Made by a program: the position numbers and the translations under genes. Source: Echinimonas agarilytica (GTDB lineage Bacteria > Pseudomonadota > Gammaproteobacteria > Enterobacterales > Neiellaceae). Taken from it: a stretch of 64,000 bases of DNA. The stretch lies in assembly GCF_023703465.1 (NCBI RefSeq), contig NZ_JAMQGP010000001.1, forward strand, positions 868,001 to 932,000. Reading direction: 5' to 3'. Below the pieces are notes generated by a model. That model searched no databases, was not told the origin of the DNA, and saw only the letters and a list, made by a program, of their open reading frames with translations. Shown in pieces: positions 38,245 through 46,989 of the stretch. Every line of letters begins with the position of its first letter. Positions within the stretch are counted from its first letter, which is position 1.

Positions 38245-38847
38245 CTATGAGGTCTGTTTAGCGAATTCTAGGTAATGCTGATGCAACTGTAAAACCGATT
38301 TTTCAGTCTTTGCCCATATATTTTCATTTGAGATGATGTCATCCGCAGCATGTAACCGCTGCCACCGACTGGCTTGTCGTCTCATGATGGCTTGGGCTTC
38401 TTGCGCAGAAACATTGTCTCTGGACATAGTCCGTTGCAATTGAATTGACTCAGCTACATCCACCACCAAAATTCGATTGGCAAGCGATTGCAGTCGATTT
38501 TCAACCAGTAGCGGTATGACTAAAACAGTATATGGCGTGGTTTGCTGCCGACACTGATGAATCATTTGTTCGCGAATGAGGGGATGTAAAAGGTCGTTAA
38601 GCCATTGTCGCTTACCCTCATCTTCAAATACTTCCGTGCGTAGCTTCGATCGATTGAGCGTCCCATCGTCATTCAGAATGCCGTCCCCAAACTGATCTTG
38701 GATACGTGCTAACCCTAAAGTACCAGGGGCAACCACATCACGGGCGATAATATCAGCATCAACCAGCCCTGCACCGAGCGAATGAAATGCACTGGCGACA
38801 GTGGATTTTCCGCTGCCTATGCCGCCCGTTAAGCCCACAATAAACAC
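38245..38847 (-). CDS. coaE: Dephospho-CoA kinase
   Basis: Final step of coenzyme A synthesis, completing the pathway begun by panB/panC at the left of the window. The open frame runs back to 38937 inside pilD, but GTG 38847, one base after the pilD stop with GGGG 7 bp upstream, gives a 200-residue protein (E. coli 206) beginning right before the P-loop GGIGSGKST. The C-terminal half has the LID and CoA-binding regions. Confidence 0.94.
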   Translation of the reverse strand: MFIVGLTGGIGSGKSTVASAFHSLGAGLVDADIIARDVVAPGTLGLARIQDQFGDGILNDDGTLNRSKLRTEVFEDEGKRQWLNDLLHPLIREQMIHQCRQQTTPYTVLVIPLLVENRLQSLANRILVVDVAESIQLQRTMSRDNVSAQEAQAIMRRQASRWQRLHAADDIISNENIWAKTEKSVLQLHQHYLEFAKQTS

Positions 38848-38848
38848 A

Positions 38849-39724
38849 TTAATACCCCAGCATATGAAGGTATTGAGACAGAATGACATCGCCCCACATG
38901 AGCGCGAGCCAGCCTGCGATTGCGAGGTAGGGGCCAAATGGAATGGGTTTCTGACTGTCGCGGCCTTTTAACACAATCATGGCGATACCTATCACCGCGC
39001 CTACTAAGCTAGAAAGCAAGATCACTAAAGGTAGCATTTGCCAGCCCAGCCATGCGCCAATTGCAGCGAGCAATTTGAAGTCGCCATACCCCATACCTTC
39101 TTTCCCGGTAATGAGTTTAAAGGCCCAATAGATGGTCCAAAGTGATAGGTAGCCAGCAATGGCGCCAATCACACCATCGGTGAGAGTGAATGGGCTCCAA
39201 ATGATATGCGTGAGAAGCCCCCCCCAAAGCAGCATGTAATTGAGAGGGTCGGGCAATAAGTAATGGTCGACATCGATAAAGGTCAAGCAAATCAGAAACC
39301 AAGTGAGCAATACAACTGCGAATCCATATGCACTGTAATCAAAGTGAATCAACACTAATACTGACAGCGCTGCGGTCATCAGCTCAATTAAGGGATATCG
39401 AATGGAGTAGGGGGCTTGGCAACTTGCACATTTACCACCGAGTATGAACCAACCTAATATAGGTAAGTTATGCCAAGGTTTAATCTGTGTATTGCAGTGA
39501 CTGCAACGAGACGCAGGAACCAATAAATTAAAGCGTTCGAGTGGTTGTGGTGTTTCATTGTTCGCCATGGCCATTTCTTGTCGCCATGCGCGTTCTTGCA
39601 TGATGGGTAAACGATAGATCACAACGTTCAAAAAGCTTCCAACTAATGCGGCAAAGACAAAGCTAAGGGCCGCAATCAAATATGGATTGTCTTGTGCGAG
39701 TAGTGCAATGGTTTCAAAAAACAT
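38849..39724 (-). CDS. pilD: Type IV prepilin peptidase/N-methyltransferase
   Basis: Inner membrane aspartic protease that cleaves prepilin leaders and methylates the new N-terminus. 291 residues: N-terminal methyltransferase-like loop with two CxxC zinc pairs (CSHC and CASC), about eight membrane segments, and the two catalytic Asp motifs, FIDVDHYLLPD and GMGYGDFK. It follows pilC by 5 bp. Confidence 0.96.
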   Translation of the reverse strand: MFFETIALLAQDNPYLIAALSFVFAALVGSFLNVVIYRLPIMQERAWRQEMAMANNETPQPLERFNLLVPASRCSHCNTQIKPWHNLPILGWFILGGKCASCQAPYSIRYPLIELMTAALSVLVLIHFDYSAYGFAVVLLTWFLICLTFIDVDHYLLPDPLNYMLLWGGLLTHIIWSPFTLTDGVIGAIAGYLSLWTIYWAFKLITGKEGMGYGDFKLLAAIGAWLGWQMLPLVILLSSLVGAVIGIAMIVLKGRDSQKPIPFGPYLAIAGWLALMWGDVILSQYLHMLGY

Positions 39725-39729
39725 AATTA

Positions 39730-40962
39730 TTAACCGACCACTTGGCCTAGTTGGAAAATAGGGAGGTACATCGAGACGATCAAACCGCCAACAAGAATAC
39801 CAATCACCACCATAATAAGCGGCTCTAATAAGGCACTTAAATTATCAACGGCATCATCCACTTGTTGTTCGTAAATGCCAGCAACTTTGGCCAGCATGTC
39901 GTCCAAAGAGCCTGACTCCTCCCCGATCATGACCATTTGATTGACCATATCAGGAAACATATCAGACTGACGCATCGCACTATTTAATTGGATTCCCGAT
40001 GACACATCTGATTTGACTGAGCGAATAGCGTCTCGATAAACCGCGTTGCCGGACGCGCCAGCGGCCGAATCCAGTGCATCAATTAGAGGTACACCGGCAG
40101 CAAACGTAGTGGATAATGTGCGCGTGTAACGGGCCACGGCAGCTTGGTTTAAGATGTTGCCTACCACCGGCAGTTTGAGAATCGCTTTGTCGGTATTGTC
40201 GCGAACTTTCAGTGACGAACGGTGGGCATGCCGAAAGGCAAATGCAAACGCAGCAATGGCGATGACCACCAGTAAGATATTGTTGGTCAGCCAGTTCGAC
40301 AAACCGATCACAAACAGGGTAAAGGCTGGCAGTTCGGCTCCAAAGTTAGAAAAAATCTCTTCAAAGCTCGGCACCACGAAGACTAATAAAATGGCTGTGA
40401 CTGCAATCGCGACGGCGACGACGATTGAAGGGTACATCATCGCTTTTTTGATTTTAGCTTTGAGCGCCTCGGCTTTTTCTTTATAGGTTGCCACACGGTC
40501 ATAAATGGCATCTAAAGCGCCAGACTGCTCTCCACTTGCGACTAAATCGCAATATAAGTCGTCAAAGTGGCGCGGGTGTTTGCGCAATGTGTCACTCAGA
40601 GGGTTGCCGGCTGACACTTCACCATGAATTTCTTCTAGTAAGACTCGAACAGCAGGTTTTTCACTGCCTTTACCGATGATTTCTAGCGCTTGTACCAAAG
40701 GTACTCCTGCCCCCAGCATGGTGGCGATTTGGCGTGTCACCATGCAAATGTCCATGGCTTTTATGCCGCCGCCAAATGAAAATAGCGGGGAGGCTTTTTT
40801 CTTTATTTTGGAGACTGCAATAGCTTGTTTACGAAGCTGCCCCTTAACGGCTTGCTCATTGGCACCTACGGTTTCACCACTGACACGTTTGCCTTTGCGA
40901 TTGATGCCGGTCCATTCAAATGTATTGAGTTGAGGGCCTTTTTTGGCTGGAGTTTTGACCAT
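39730..40962 (-). CDS. pilC: Type IV pilus inner membrane platform protein PilC
   Basis: Platform protein linking the PilB motor to pilus assembly. 410 residues with two tandem T2SSF domains (about 75-200 and 278-400), three membrane segments near 175-195, 215-245 and 383-403. It lies 34 bp after pilB. E. coli hofC is the counterpart at this chromosomal location. Confidence 0.95.
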   Translation of the reverse strand: MVKTPAKKGPQLNTFEWTGINRKGKRVSGETVGANEQAVKGQLRKQAIAVSKIKKKASPLFSFGGGIKAMDICMVTRQIATMLGAGVPLVQALEIIGKGSEKPAVRVLLEEIHGEVSAGNPLSDTLRKHPRHFDDLYCDLVASGEQSGALDAIYDRVATYKEKAEALKAKIKKAMMYPSIVVAVAIAVTAILLVFVVPSFEEIFSNFGAELPAFTLFVIGLSNWLTNNILLVVIAIAAFAFAFRHAHRSSLKVRDNTDKAILKLPVVGNILNQAAVARYTRTLSTTFAAGVPLIDALDSAAGASGNAVYRDAIRSVKSDVSSGIQLNSAMRQSDMFPDMVNQMVMIGEESGSLDDMLAKVAGIYEQQVDDAVDNLSALLEPLIMVVIGILVGGLIVSMYLPIFQLGQVVG

Positions 40963-40996
40963 CTAACACTCTTCCTTACTCAGCAACGGACTGCTA

Positions 40997-42703
40997 CTAA
41001 AAACTTGTGACGCGTGAGGCTTCAACTAACGAAGTGACGCCTTGCTTAACTTTATTTAATGCTGACTGCCGCAAGTTATGCACGCCTTCAATTTGCATCT
41101 GGTCAGCTATTTGAAGCGAGTTGCCGCCTTCAACAATCAGTCTTGCGATGTCGTCAGACATGGGCATTACCTCATAAATACCCACACGCCCCTTATAGCC
41201 ACCGGTGCAATCATCGCAGCCTACTGCTTCGAAGATGTCGAGCCCTTGGTCGATCTCGTCTTGAGTGAAACCTTCAGACAACAGTGCGTGAGGCGGTAAG
41301 TCATGGGGGCGTTTGCACTTAGGGCAGAGTCGCCTTGCCAGGCGCTGTGCAATAACAAGCGTTACAGAACTAGCGATGTTATAGGCTGGAACACCCATAT
41401 TTAATAGGCGAGTGAGTGTTTCAGCTGCTGAATTCGTATGCAATGTCGATAATACCAAGTGGCCTGTTTGAGACGCTTTAATGGCAATTTCGGCAGTTTC
41501 TAAATCTCGAATCTCTCCCACCATAACGACATCAGGATCCTGTCGCAAGAAGGCCCTCAAGGCTGATGAAAAGTCGAGTCCTGCTCGGGTGTTAATCTGT
41601 ACTTGGTTAATGCCGCTTAAGTTAATCTCGACCGGATCTTCTGCCGTTGCAATGTTGCGCTCTTCGGTGTTAAGAATGTTTAAACCGGTGTACAAAGAAA
41701 CTGTTTTACCCGAACCGGTTGGGCCGGTCACCAGAATCATACCTTGAGGTTGATTTAACGCGTTAATGAAGAGCTCTTTTTGAGCTTGTTCGTAGCCCAA
41801 TAAATCAATGCCGAGTTGTGCGCTGGAGGAGTCGAGTATTCGCATCACCACCTTTTCGCCCCAAAGTGTAGGCAAGGTGCTGACACGAAAATCAATGGAT
41901 TTACTGCGGCTGATCCTCAGTTTGATGCGACCGTCTTGAGGTACTCTTCGCTCTGCTATGTCGAGGCTGGCCATCACTTTGAGTCGGGCAGCAAGGCGCC
42001 CCGACATTGAAATAGGTGGGCTTGCTACTTCATGTAAAATGCCGTCGATACGAAAGCGCACTCGATAGCGCTTTTCATAGGGTTCAAAGTGAAGATCTGA
42101 AGCGCCTTTCCGAATAGCGTCCATCAACAATTTGTTAATATAAATAACAATCGGAGCATCGTCGGAGTCATCGGTAGCGTCGTCGTCTTGCGCTTCAGTG
42201 TCTTGAACCTCCATGCCGGCGAGTTCATCGTCAGAAATATCGCCTAAATCAATGTCATCAAAGCCTGTGTCGAGCAGTTTATCAATGGCTTTGGCAAGCT
42301 TGTCATGCTCAACTAATACCGCTTCAGTACGGCGACCTAAGTTGAATTGGAAATCTTCCAGAGCGGAGATGTTGACCGGATCATCAACCGCAACTAACAG
42401 CACGCCGTGTTGCACGTAAAGGGGAAGTGCATGGTGTTTTCGGATAAGAGATTCGTTGCGGTACTCGTCGGCAATTTCATCTAGAGCAACGGAGTCGAGA
42501 TCAAGGGTTGCAATCCCATATTCGTCACCCAACATTTGCTGTAGGGCTTTGCCGCTGACATATTCTTGCTCGAGTAGGAGCGATATAAAGTTGCGTTTAC
42601 TGGTTCGAGCTTGTTCAACCAAGCTCACTGCATCCGCAGCCTCAACAATCCGTTTTCTGACCAGTAGGGTCGCGAGGCCTTGAATCTTGGCTGCTTTATC
42701 CAT
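40997..42703 (-). CDS. pilB: Type IV pilus assembly ATPase PilB
   Basis: Hexameric motor for pilus extension. I place the start at the second ATG (42703), 5 codons into the frame, because MDKAAKIQG fits the family N-terminus; 568 residues. Order: MshEN/T2SSE-N domain, then ATPase core with Walker A GPTGSGKT, Asp box, Walker [12 protein letters not shown], and a four-cysteine zinc site (CPKC and CDDC). Extra acidic linker around 155-185. Confidence 0.95.
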   Translation of the reverse strand: MDKAAKIQGLATLLVRKRIVEAADAVSLVEQARTSKRNFISLLLEQEYVSGKALQQMLGDEYGIATLDLDSVALDEIADEYRNESLIRKHHALPLYVQHGVLLVAVDDPVNISALEDFQFNLGRRTEAVLVEHDKLAKAIDKLLDTGFDDIDLGDISDDELAGMEVQDTEAQDDDATDDSDDAPIVIYINKLLMDAIRKGASDLHFEPYEKRYRVRFRIDGILHEVASPPISMSGRLAARLKVMASLDIAERRVPQDGRIKLRISRSKSIDFRVSTLPTLWGEKVVMRILDSSSAQLGIDLLGYEQAQKELFINALNQPQGMILVTGPTGSGKTVSLYTGLNILNTEERNIATAEDPVEINLSGINQVQINTRAGLDFSSALRAFLRQDPDVVMVGEIRDLETAEIAIKASQTGHLVLSTLHTNSAAETLTRLLNMGVPAYNIASSVTLVIAQRLARRLCPKCKRPHDLPPHALLSEGFTQDEIDQGLDIFEAVGCDDCTGGYKGRVGIYEVMPMSDDIARLIVEGGNSLQIADQMQIEGVHNLRQSALNKVKQGVTSLVEASRVTSF

Positions 42704-42788
42704 TTGTAACCAAACCACTATTCGACATTTTCACGATTATAGGGAGGTTGCAAGGGCAATGGAATCACTAAATATCATTCTTGAGGTC

Positions 42789-42816
42789 TAAAAAAGCCGC
42801 GATATACGCGGCTTTT
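42789..42816 (-). terminator. Terminator after pilA
   Basis: On the minus strand AAAAGCCGCG, loop TATAT, CGCGGCTTTT then TT; perfect 10-bp stem (42792-42801 with 42807-42816). It separates the strongly expressed pilin from pilBCD. Confidence 0.88.
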
Positions 42817-42839
42817 CAGGTAAATTGTTTAGTCAGCGA

Positions 42840-43265
42840 CTAACACAGGGTTGTTGGAGTGCAAGCAGAAGACCATGTTAGCGCTTTAGTCGTGCTGTCC
42901 TGAGTCGGAGTCAATACATATGTAGCAGCGGCCGTTCCGTTCTTAAGATTTGATGCTGCACTTGCAGTTGCAGTAATCACGCCAGCAGAAGATGTTGATA
43001 CGCCAGTCACTGTACTTGTGCCTGTACCAGCTGTTACTGCTGCAGGTACGCCATTCGAACCATTTCCACATGCAGTCAATGCGCCGGTAATTTGAGCACA
43101 AATCTCAACAGCAGTTTTAGCTGCAGCAGTGGCATTAGTCACTTCAGTAAATTTAGCTTTATCTGTGTATGAGTTATACGCAGGCAGTGCAACCATTGCC
43201 AAAATACCAATGATCGCAACAACAATCATTAATTCAATGAGCGTAAAACCTTTTTGAGTATTCAT
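42840..43265 (-). CDS. pilA: Type IV major pilin PilA
   Basis: Structural subunit of the pilus. From ATG 43265 (AGGG 9 bp upstream) the prepilin is 141 residues: a 6-residue leader MNTQKG cleaved by PilD before F7, then the hydrophobic assembly helix with the conserved Glu5 of the mature protein ([17 protein letters not shown]). The rest is Ala/Thr/Gly-rich with cysteines at two places, [11 protein letters not shown] and SACTPTTLC, fit for disulfide loops. A frame extending to 43349 is not used. Confidence 0.95.
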   Translation of the reverse strand: MNTQKGFTLIELMIVVAIIGILAMVALPAYNSYTDKAKFTEVTNATAAAKTAVEICAQITGALTACGNGSNGVPAAVTAGTGTSTVTGVSTSSAGVITATASAASNLKNGTAAATYVLTPTQDSTTKALTWSSACTPTTLC

Positions 43266-43380
43266 GGTATATGTCCCTGTAATTCGATGAAACGTAATTA
43301 TTTTGTTTTCCAAGATACTAGGGAGCAAAAATGACCATTGCAACAACAAAGTGTCAACTTCTTATACATTTTTTGAAATG

Positions 43381-43397
43381 TGCCCACAAAGTGCCAA
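43381..43397 (-). promoter_or_regulatory. Possible sigma54 promoter for pilA
   Basis: On the minus strand TTGGCAC (43391-43397) is followed after 5 bp by GGGCA (43381-43385), keeping the GG and GC dinucleotides 10 bp apart as in sigma54 promoters. The -12 element is imperfect (GGGCA against TTGCA). Pseudomonas pilA uses sigma54 with PilR, which makes this plausible. Confidence 0.35.
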
Positions 43398-43438
43398 GAA
43401 TGCGACATATGCCATTTTTTTGAGGCCTAAAAGCAGGT

Positions 43439-43460
43439 TAAAACAGCGCTTTTGAGCGCT
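43439..43460 (-). terminator. Probable terminator at the end of nadC
   Basis: On the minus strand AGCGCT, loop CAAA, AGCGCT (43445-43450 with 43455-43460) then GTTTT. The left arm overlaps the nadC stop codon. The T-run is short. Confidence 0.5.
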
Positions 43461-44301
43461 AATCGGTAAACCTCATTGAGAAGTCAACAGCGGCAATATG
43501 CTTGGTCAATGCTCCTACTGAGATAAAATCGACGCCCGTATCAGCAATATGCCGAATGGTGGTGAGGTTGACGTTGCCCGATGCTTCAAGTTCAGCTTTG
43601 CCGGCATTGATGGCAACCGCTTCGCGCATTAGATCCAGAGAGAAGTTATCGAGCATGATGCGATCGGTGTCGGCATTAAGTGCTTGTTGCAGCTCATCTA
43701 GGTTTTCTACTTCTACTTCCACTGGCTTGCTGGGAAAGCTGGTTTTAGCTTGAGAGACTGCCGCTTGAATGGAACCGGCTGCAGCAATATGATTTTCTTT
43801 GATGAGAAACGCATCATACAAGCCAAAGCGATGGTTCACGCCGCCACCGCAAGCAACCGCATATTTTTGAGCATTCCGCATTCCTGGAATGGTTTTACGG
43901 GTGTCGAGCAGTCGAACACCTGTTCCCTCAATGACATCCACATAGCTGCGTGTGGTGGTTGCTGTGCCTGATAGAGTTTGTGCAATGTTCAGCAGCGTGC
44001 GCTCGCCCGTCAGCAAATCCCGTGAAGGACCCGACAATGTGCAAACACACTGGTTTTCTTCCATGAAGTCGCCGTCTTTAACATGCCAATCTAAGATCAC
44101 TCTGTTGCCAAGCTGGCGAAAAACTTCATTACCCCACTCTATCCCACAGAAAATAGCAGGCTCTCGGCTAATAATGCGGGCAACACTCACGTTTTTTTCA
44201 GGGATGAGCGATGCAGATATATCGCCATGATCAGAAGAGAGAAGGTTTAAATCTTCCGCTAAACATTGTTGGACTAATTGAGTTATGTCGGCTTGGTTCA
44301 T
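43459..44301 (-). CDS. nadC: Nicotinate-nucleotide pyrophosphorylase (carboxylating)
   Basis: Converts quinolinate and PRPP to nicotinate mononucleotide in NAD synthesis, downstream of the nadB product encoded at the right of the window. 280 residues with the family segments GERTLLNIAQTLSGTAT, DTRKTIPGMR, KYAVACGGGVNHR and VEVENLDEL. It is divergent from ampD, as in E. coli. Confidence 0.96.
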   Translation of the reverse strand: MNQADITQLVQQCLAEDLNLLSSDHGDISASLIPEKNVSVARIISREPAIFCGIEWGNEVFRQLGNRVILDWHVKDGDFMEENQCVCTLSGPSRDLLTGERTLLNIAQTLSGTATTTRSYVDVIEGTGVRLLDTRKTIPGMRNAQKYAVACGGGVNHRFGLYDAFLIKENHIAAAGSIQAAVSQAKTSFPSKPVEVEVENLDELQQALNADTDRIMLDNFSLDLMREAVAINAGKAELEASGNVNLTTIRHIADTGVDFISVGALTKHIAAVDFSMRFTD

Positions 44302-44442
44302 CTTAGGGACTCATCGCACTGCAAATTTAGTGTGCCACAGTTTACGCGGAGTCGGTTCGGTTGCCCACCCTTGAAAGGCGTTGAGCCGCTAATAAATGGT
44401 TGCTACATTGCCACCCTAAGTTGACGCTTAATGAGGAATCTC

Positions 44443-44997
44443 ATGCAACTCGATCAAGAATATCGGCTCAGGGACGTCGTTCAACGACCCTCGCCCCATT
44501 TTGACGCCCGGCCTTTGGGGACTGAGCCTAATTTACTCGTGATCCACAATATCAGTTTGCCACCGGGATGTTTCGATGGTGATGATATCGACCACTTGTT
44601 CATGGGCACCTTGGATTGCGCATCGCATGATTTCTATCATGAGTTAGTCAATGTTAGGGTGTCAGCTCATTGTGTGATTCGGCGAGACGGCTCAATTCGG
44701 CAGTACGTGCCATTCAATTTAAGAGCGTGGCATGCAGGGAGCTCAAGTTTCCAAGGCAAGACAGCATGCAATGACTTCTCAATTGGTATTGAACTGGAAG
44801 GAACAGATCAGAGTGGCTTTACATCAGATCAGTACCAGCGTCTAATTGCAGTGACTCGAACCTTGATGGACTGCTATCCCGGTATTACATTGGGGTCTAT
44901 TGTTGGTCACTCTGATATTGCGCATGGGCGCAAAACGGACCCAGGATTTGGATTTGACTGGTGCATGTTCCGCACCTTACTAACGGATACTGATTGA
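44443..44997 (+). CDS. ampD: 1,6-anhydro-N-acetylmuramyl-L-alanine amidase AmpD
   Basis: Cytoplasmic zinc amidase that recycles anhydromuropeptides and thereby keeps ampC-type signalling low. Start at ATG 44443, with AGGA 5 bp upstream, is preferred to 44431; 184 residues. Amidase_2 fold with zinc ligands in VIHNIS (His), near HAGSSSFQGK, and the C-terminal VGHSDIAHGRKTDPG (His and Asp). 4-bp overlap with ampE. Confidence 0.95.
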   Translation: MQLDQEYRLRDVVQRPSPHFDARPLGTEPNLLVIHNISLPPGCFDGDDIDHLFMGTLDCASHDFYHELVNVRVSAHCVIRRDGSIRQYVPFNLRAWHAGSSSFQGKTACNDFSIGIELEGTDQSGFTSDQYQRLIAVTRTLMDCYPGITLGSIVGHSDIAHGRKTDPGFGFDWCMFRTLLTDTD

Positions 44998-45926
44998 TGA
45001 CTTTGCTTTCCTTACTTATAGCGCTGGCGATTGAGCGTATTTTAGTCCCCTCAAAACATTGGCAGTTTTCAACTTATTTGGCGCAATATTTTAATTCGTT
45101 GAATCGCATTGGACGCAGTAAAGCATGGTTTGAACAACCTCTGGGGGTGGTCATTATTGCTGCTATTCCAGCGCTGCTAGTCGCGCTTCTACTGAATGTA
45201 ATTGAAGGCGCTTTTTTAGGTTTACTGTCGTTAATTGTGACCACATTGATTGTTATTTTGGCGATGGGCTGTCAACAAGCTCGCCAAGCCTATAAAAAAT
45301 TCTTACGTGCGGCATGTCGTGGGGATGAAACCGCATGTTTTATCGTTGCGCAAGAAATGGGCGCAGTAGCCCCTAAAGTTGAAGGCGAAGCTGAGACTGC
45401 ACCAGAGCAAGAACACGCGCAGCTCGAATATGGAGTCGGCCAAGCTCTCACTTGGATTAATTATCGCTATTATATCGCAGTAATGCTTTGGCTGATTATT
45501 TTTGGTCCTGTGGGTGTGGTGTTTTATGTTGGATTAAGAACCTTGGTTGATTGGCATCAAGATGAAAAGGGCAACGATGCTCAAGTCGATGCCGATTTTG
45601 AAGGAGCAGTACAACCTCAACGCAGCATTGCAGATCAGGTGCTTGGGTGGTTGGATTACATTCCGGTTCGGATCGCGAGTCTTGGTTTAACCTTTGTGGG
45701 TAACTTTAGTAAAGCGATGCCCGTATGGTTGGAAAATGTATTCAATACCAAAGACAGTGCTAAGTCTCACTTGATTCGTATTTCATTGGTGGCTGAAGAC
45801 ATTGATGATCCAAAGAACCCCACGTGTGTGGTCAGCGTCACCAAATTCGTAGAAGTTGCAAAGCGCAACGTACTGCTTGTTCTGAGCTTTATCGCTATCC
45901 TGACATTGTATGGCAGTATTTCTTAA
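44994..45926 (+). CDS. ampE: AmpE-like regulatory membrane protein
   Basis: Inner membrane protein cotranscribed with ampD and implicated in beta-lactamase regulation signalling; its activity is unresolved. 310 residues with membrane segments near the N-terminus, about 45-85, 155-185 and 288-308, and the ALAIERIL and RTLVDWH family segments. It is longer than E. coli AmpE (284). Identity comes from family features and the ampDE arrangement. Confidence 0.88.
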   Translation: MMTLLSLLIALAIERILVPSKHWQFSTYLAQYFNSLNRIGRSKAWFEQPLGVVIIAAIPALLVALLLNVIEGAFLGLLSLIVTTLIVILAMGCQQARQAYKKFLRAACRGDETACFIVAQEMGAVAPKVEGEAETAPEQEHAQLEYGVGQALTWINYRYYIAVMLWLIIFGPVGVVFYVGLRTLVDWHQDEKGNDAQVDADFEGAVQPQRSIADQVLGWLDYIPVRIASLGLTFVGNFSKAMPVWLENVFNTKDSAKSHLIRISLVAEDIDDPKNPTCVVSVTKFVEVAKRNVLLVLSFIAILTLYGSIS

Positions 45927-46063
45927 CCGACGCTGTTAAAGGTCAGACCTGTTGTTTGGCCTTTATTGTCGCGAGATCATGGAAATTCCCCGATACTTTG
46001 CATCTGTTGAGACTTTAATCGCTAGACAGACACCGTAGGCTCTGCTAAATTTTTGTTCGGTAA

Positions 46064-46078
46064 AATGGTATTACCAAT
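46064..46078. promoter_or_regulatory. PdhR operator before pdhR
   Basis: Palindrome TGGTATTACCA (46066-46076) in an A/T-rich setting matches the PdhR box TTGGTnnnACCAA in its core. It lies 62 bp before the pdhR start, predicting pyruvate-responsive autorepression of pdhR-aceEF. Confidence 0.75.
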
Positions 46079-46137
46079 TTTGTCTGCCCTTAATTTCAAT
46101 CGAAATTTGCAGCTTAAATTTAGAGAATGAATCACTA

Positions 46138-46920
46138 ATGACACGAACAAGCGCCTCATTTAATGTGGTGAAACAGCCTCGCTTGGCGGATGCTATTGTC
46201 GATGAGCTCGAACGCATGCTCATTGAAGGCGTGTTTGTGCCCGGAGAAAAGCTTCCATCCGAACGTGAGCTTGCCGCTCAGTTTAATGTGTCTCGCCCAT
46301 CGTTGCGCGAAGCCATCCAAAAGCTTGAAGCGAAGGGATTGTTGATTCGAAAACAAGGTGGCGGAACATTTGTCAGCGAGTCGAGCTGGGAAAGTGTTGC
46401 AGAACCTCTATTCCAATTAATGGCTCATCACCCTGAATCGCAATTTGATCTCTTAGAGTTTCGTCATGCTCTGGAAGGTATCTGTGCATACTATGCCGCA
46501 GTGCGTGGTACTGAAACCGATGATGAGCAGCTCGCTCAATGCATTGACAGCATTGGTCAAGTAGAGCTGTCTGAAGCAACCCTGACCGAGCATGCAAATG
46601 CAGTCATGGCGTTTCATTTAAAAATGGCCGAAGCAAGCCATAATGTTGTGGTGCTGCAAGTCATGCTTTGTTTAAAGCCCTTGTTGCAGCAGAACATTGA
46701 AGAAAATTTAACTCAAATGATGTTGCGTGAAGATGCACAACGTCATGTTGCGGAACACCGTCGCCATTTACTTGCAATGATAGTGGAACGTAAACCAGAG
46801 CTGGCACGTCAAGCCAGTCACGAACACCTAGCTTATATCGAGGAAGCAATGCTTGATGTAAGCCGGGAAACTACTCGAGTAGAGCGCTCGTTGCGCCGAG
46901 TTCGTAGTAGCAATAAATAA
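46138..46920 (+). CDS. pdhR: Pyruvate dehydrogenase complex regulator PdhR (GntR/FadR family)
   Basis: Pyruvate-sensing repressor of the pdh operon. In 260 residues: N-terminal winged helix with PGEKLPSERELAAQF and SRPSLREAIQKL, ending in GGGTFV (about 38-80), then an all-helical FCD ligand domain. It is the first gene before aceE, as in E. coli, 69 bp upstream, with its operator just ahead of it. No convincing Shine-Dalgarno precedes the ATG. Confidence 0.95.
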   Translation: MTRTSASFNVVKQPRLADAIVDELERMLIEGVFVPGEKLPSERELAAQFNVSRPSLREAIQKLEAKGLLIRKQGGGTFVSESSWESVAEPLFQLMAHHPESQFDLLEFRHALEGICAYYAAVRGTETDDEQLAQCIDSIGQVELSEATLTEHANAVMAFHLKMAEASHNVVVLQVMLCLKPLLQQNIEENLTQMMLREDAQRHVAEHRRHLLAMIVERKPELARQASHEHLAYIEEAMLDVSRETTRVERSLRRVRSSNK

Positions 46921-46989
46921 CAAGATGGCACCTCGTTATTCGGGCGTGTCGCAGGCTGAACTAAATCAACTGAACATAAGGAAAACGGC

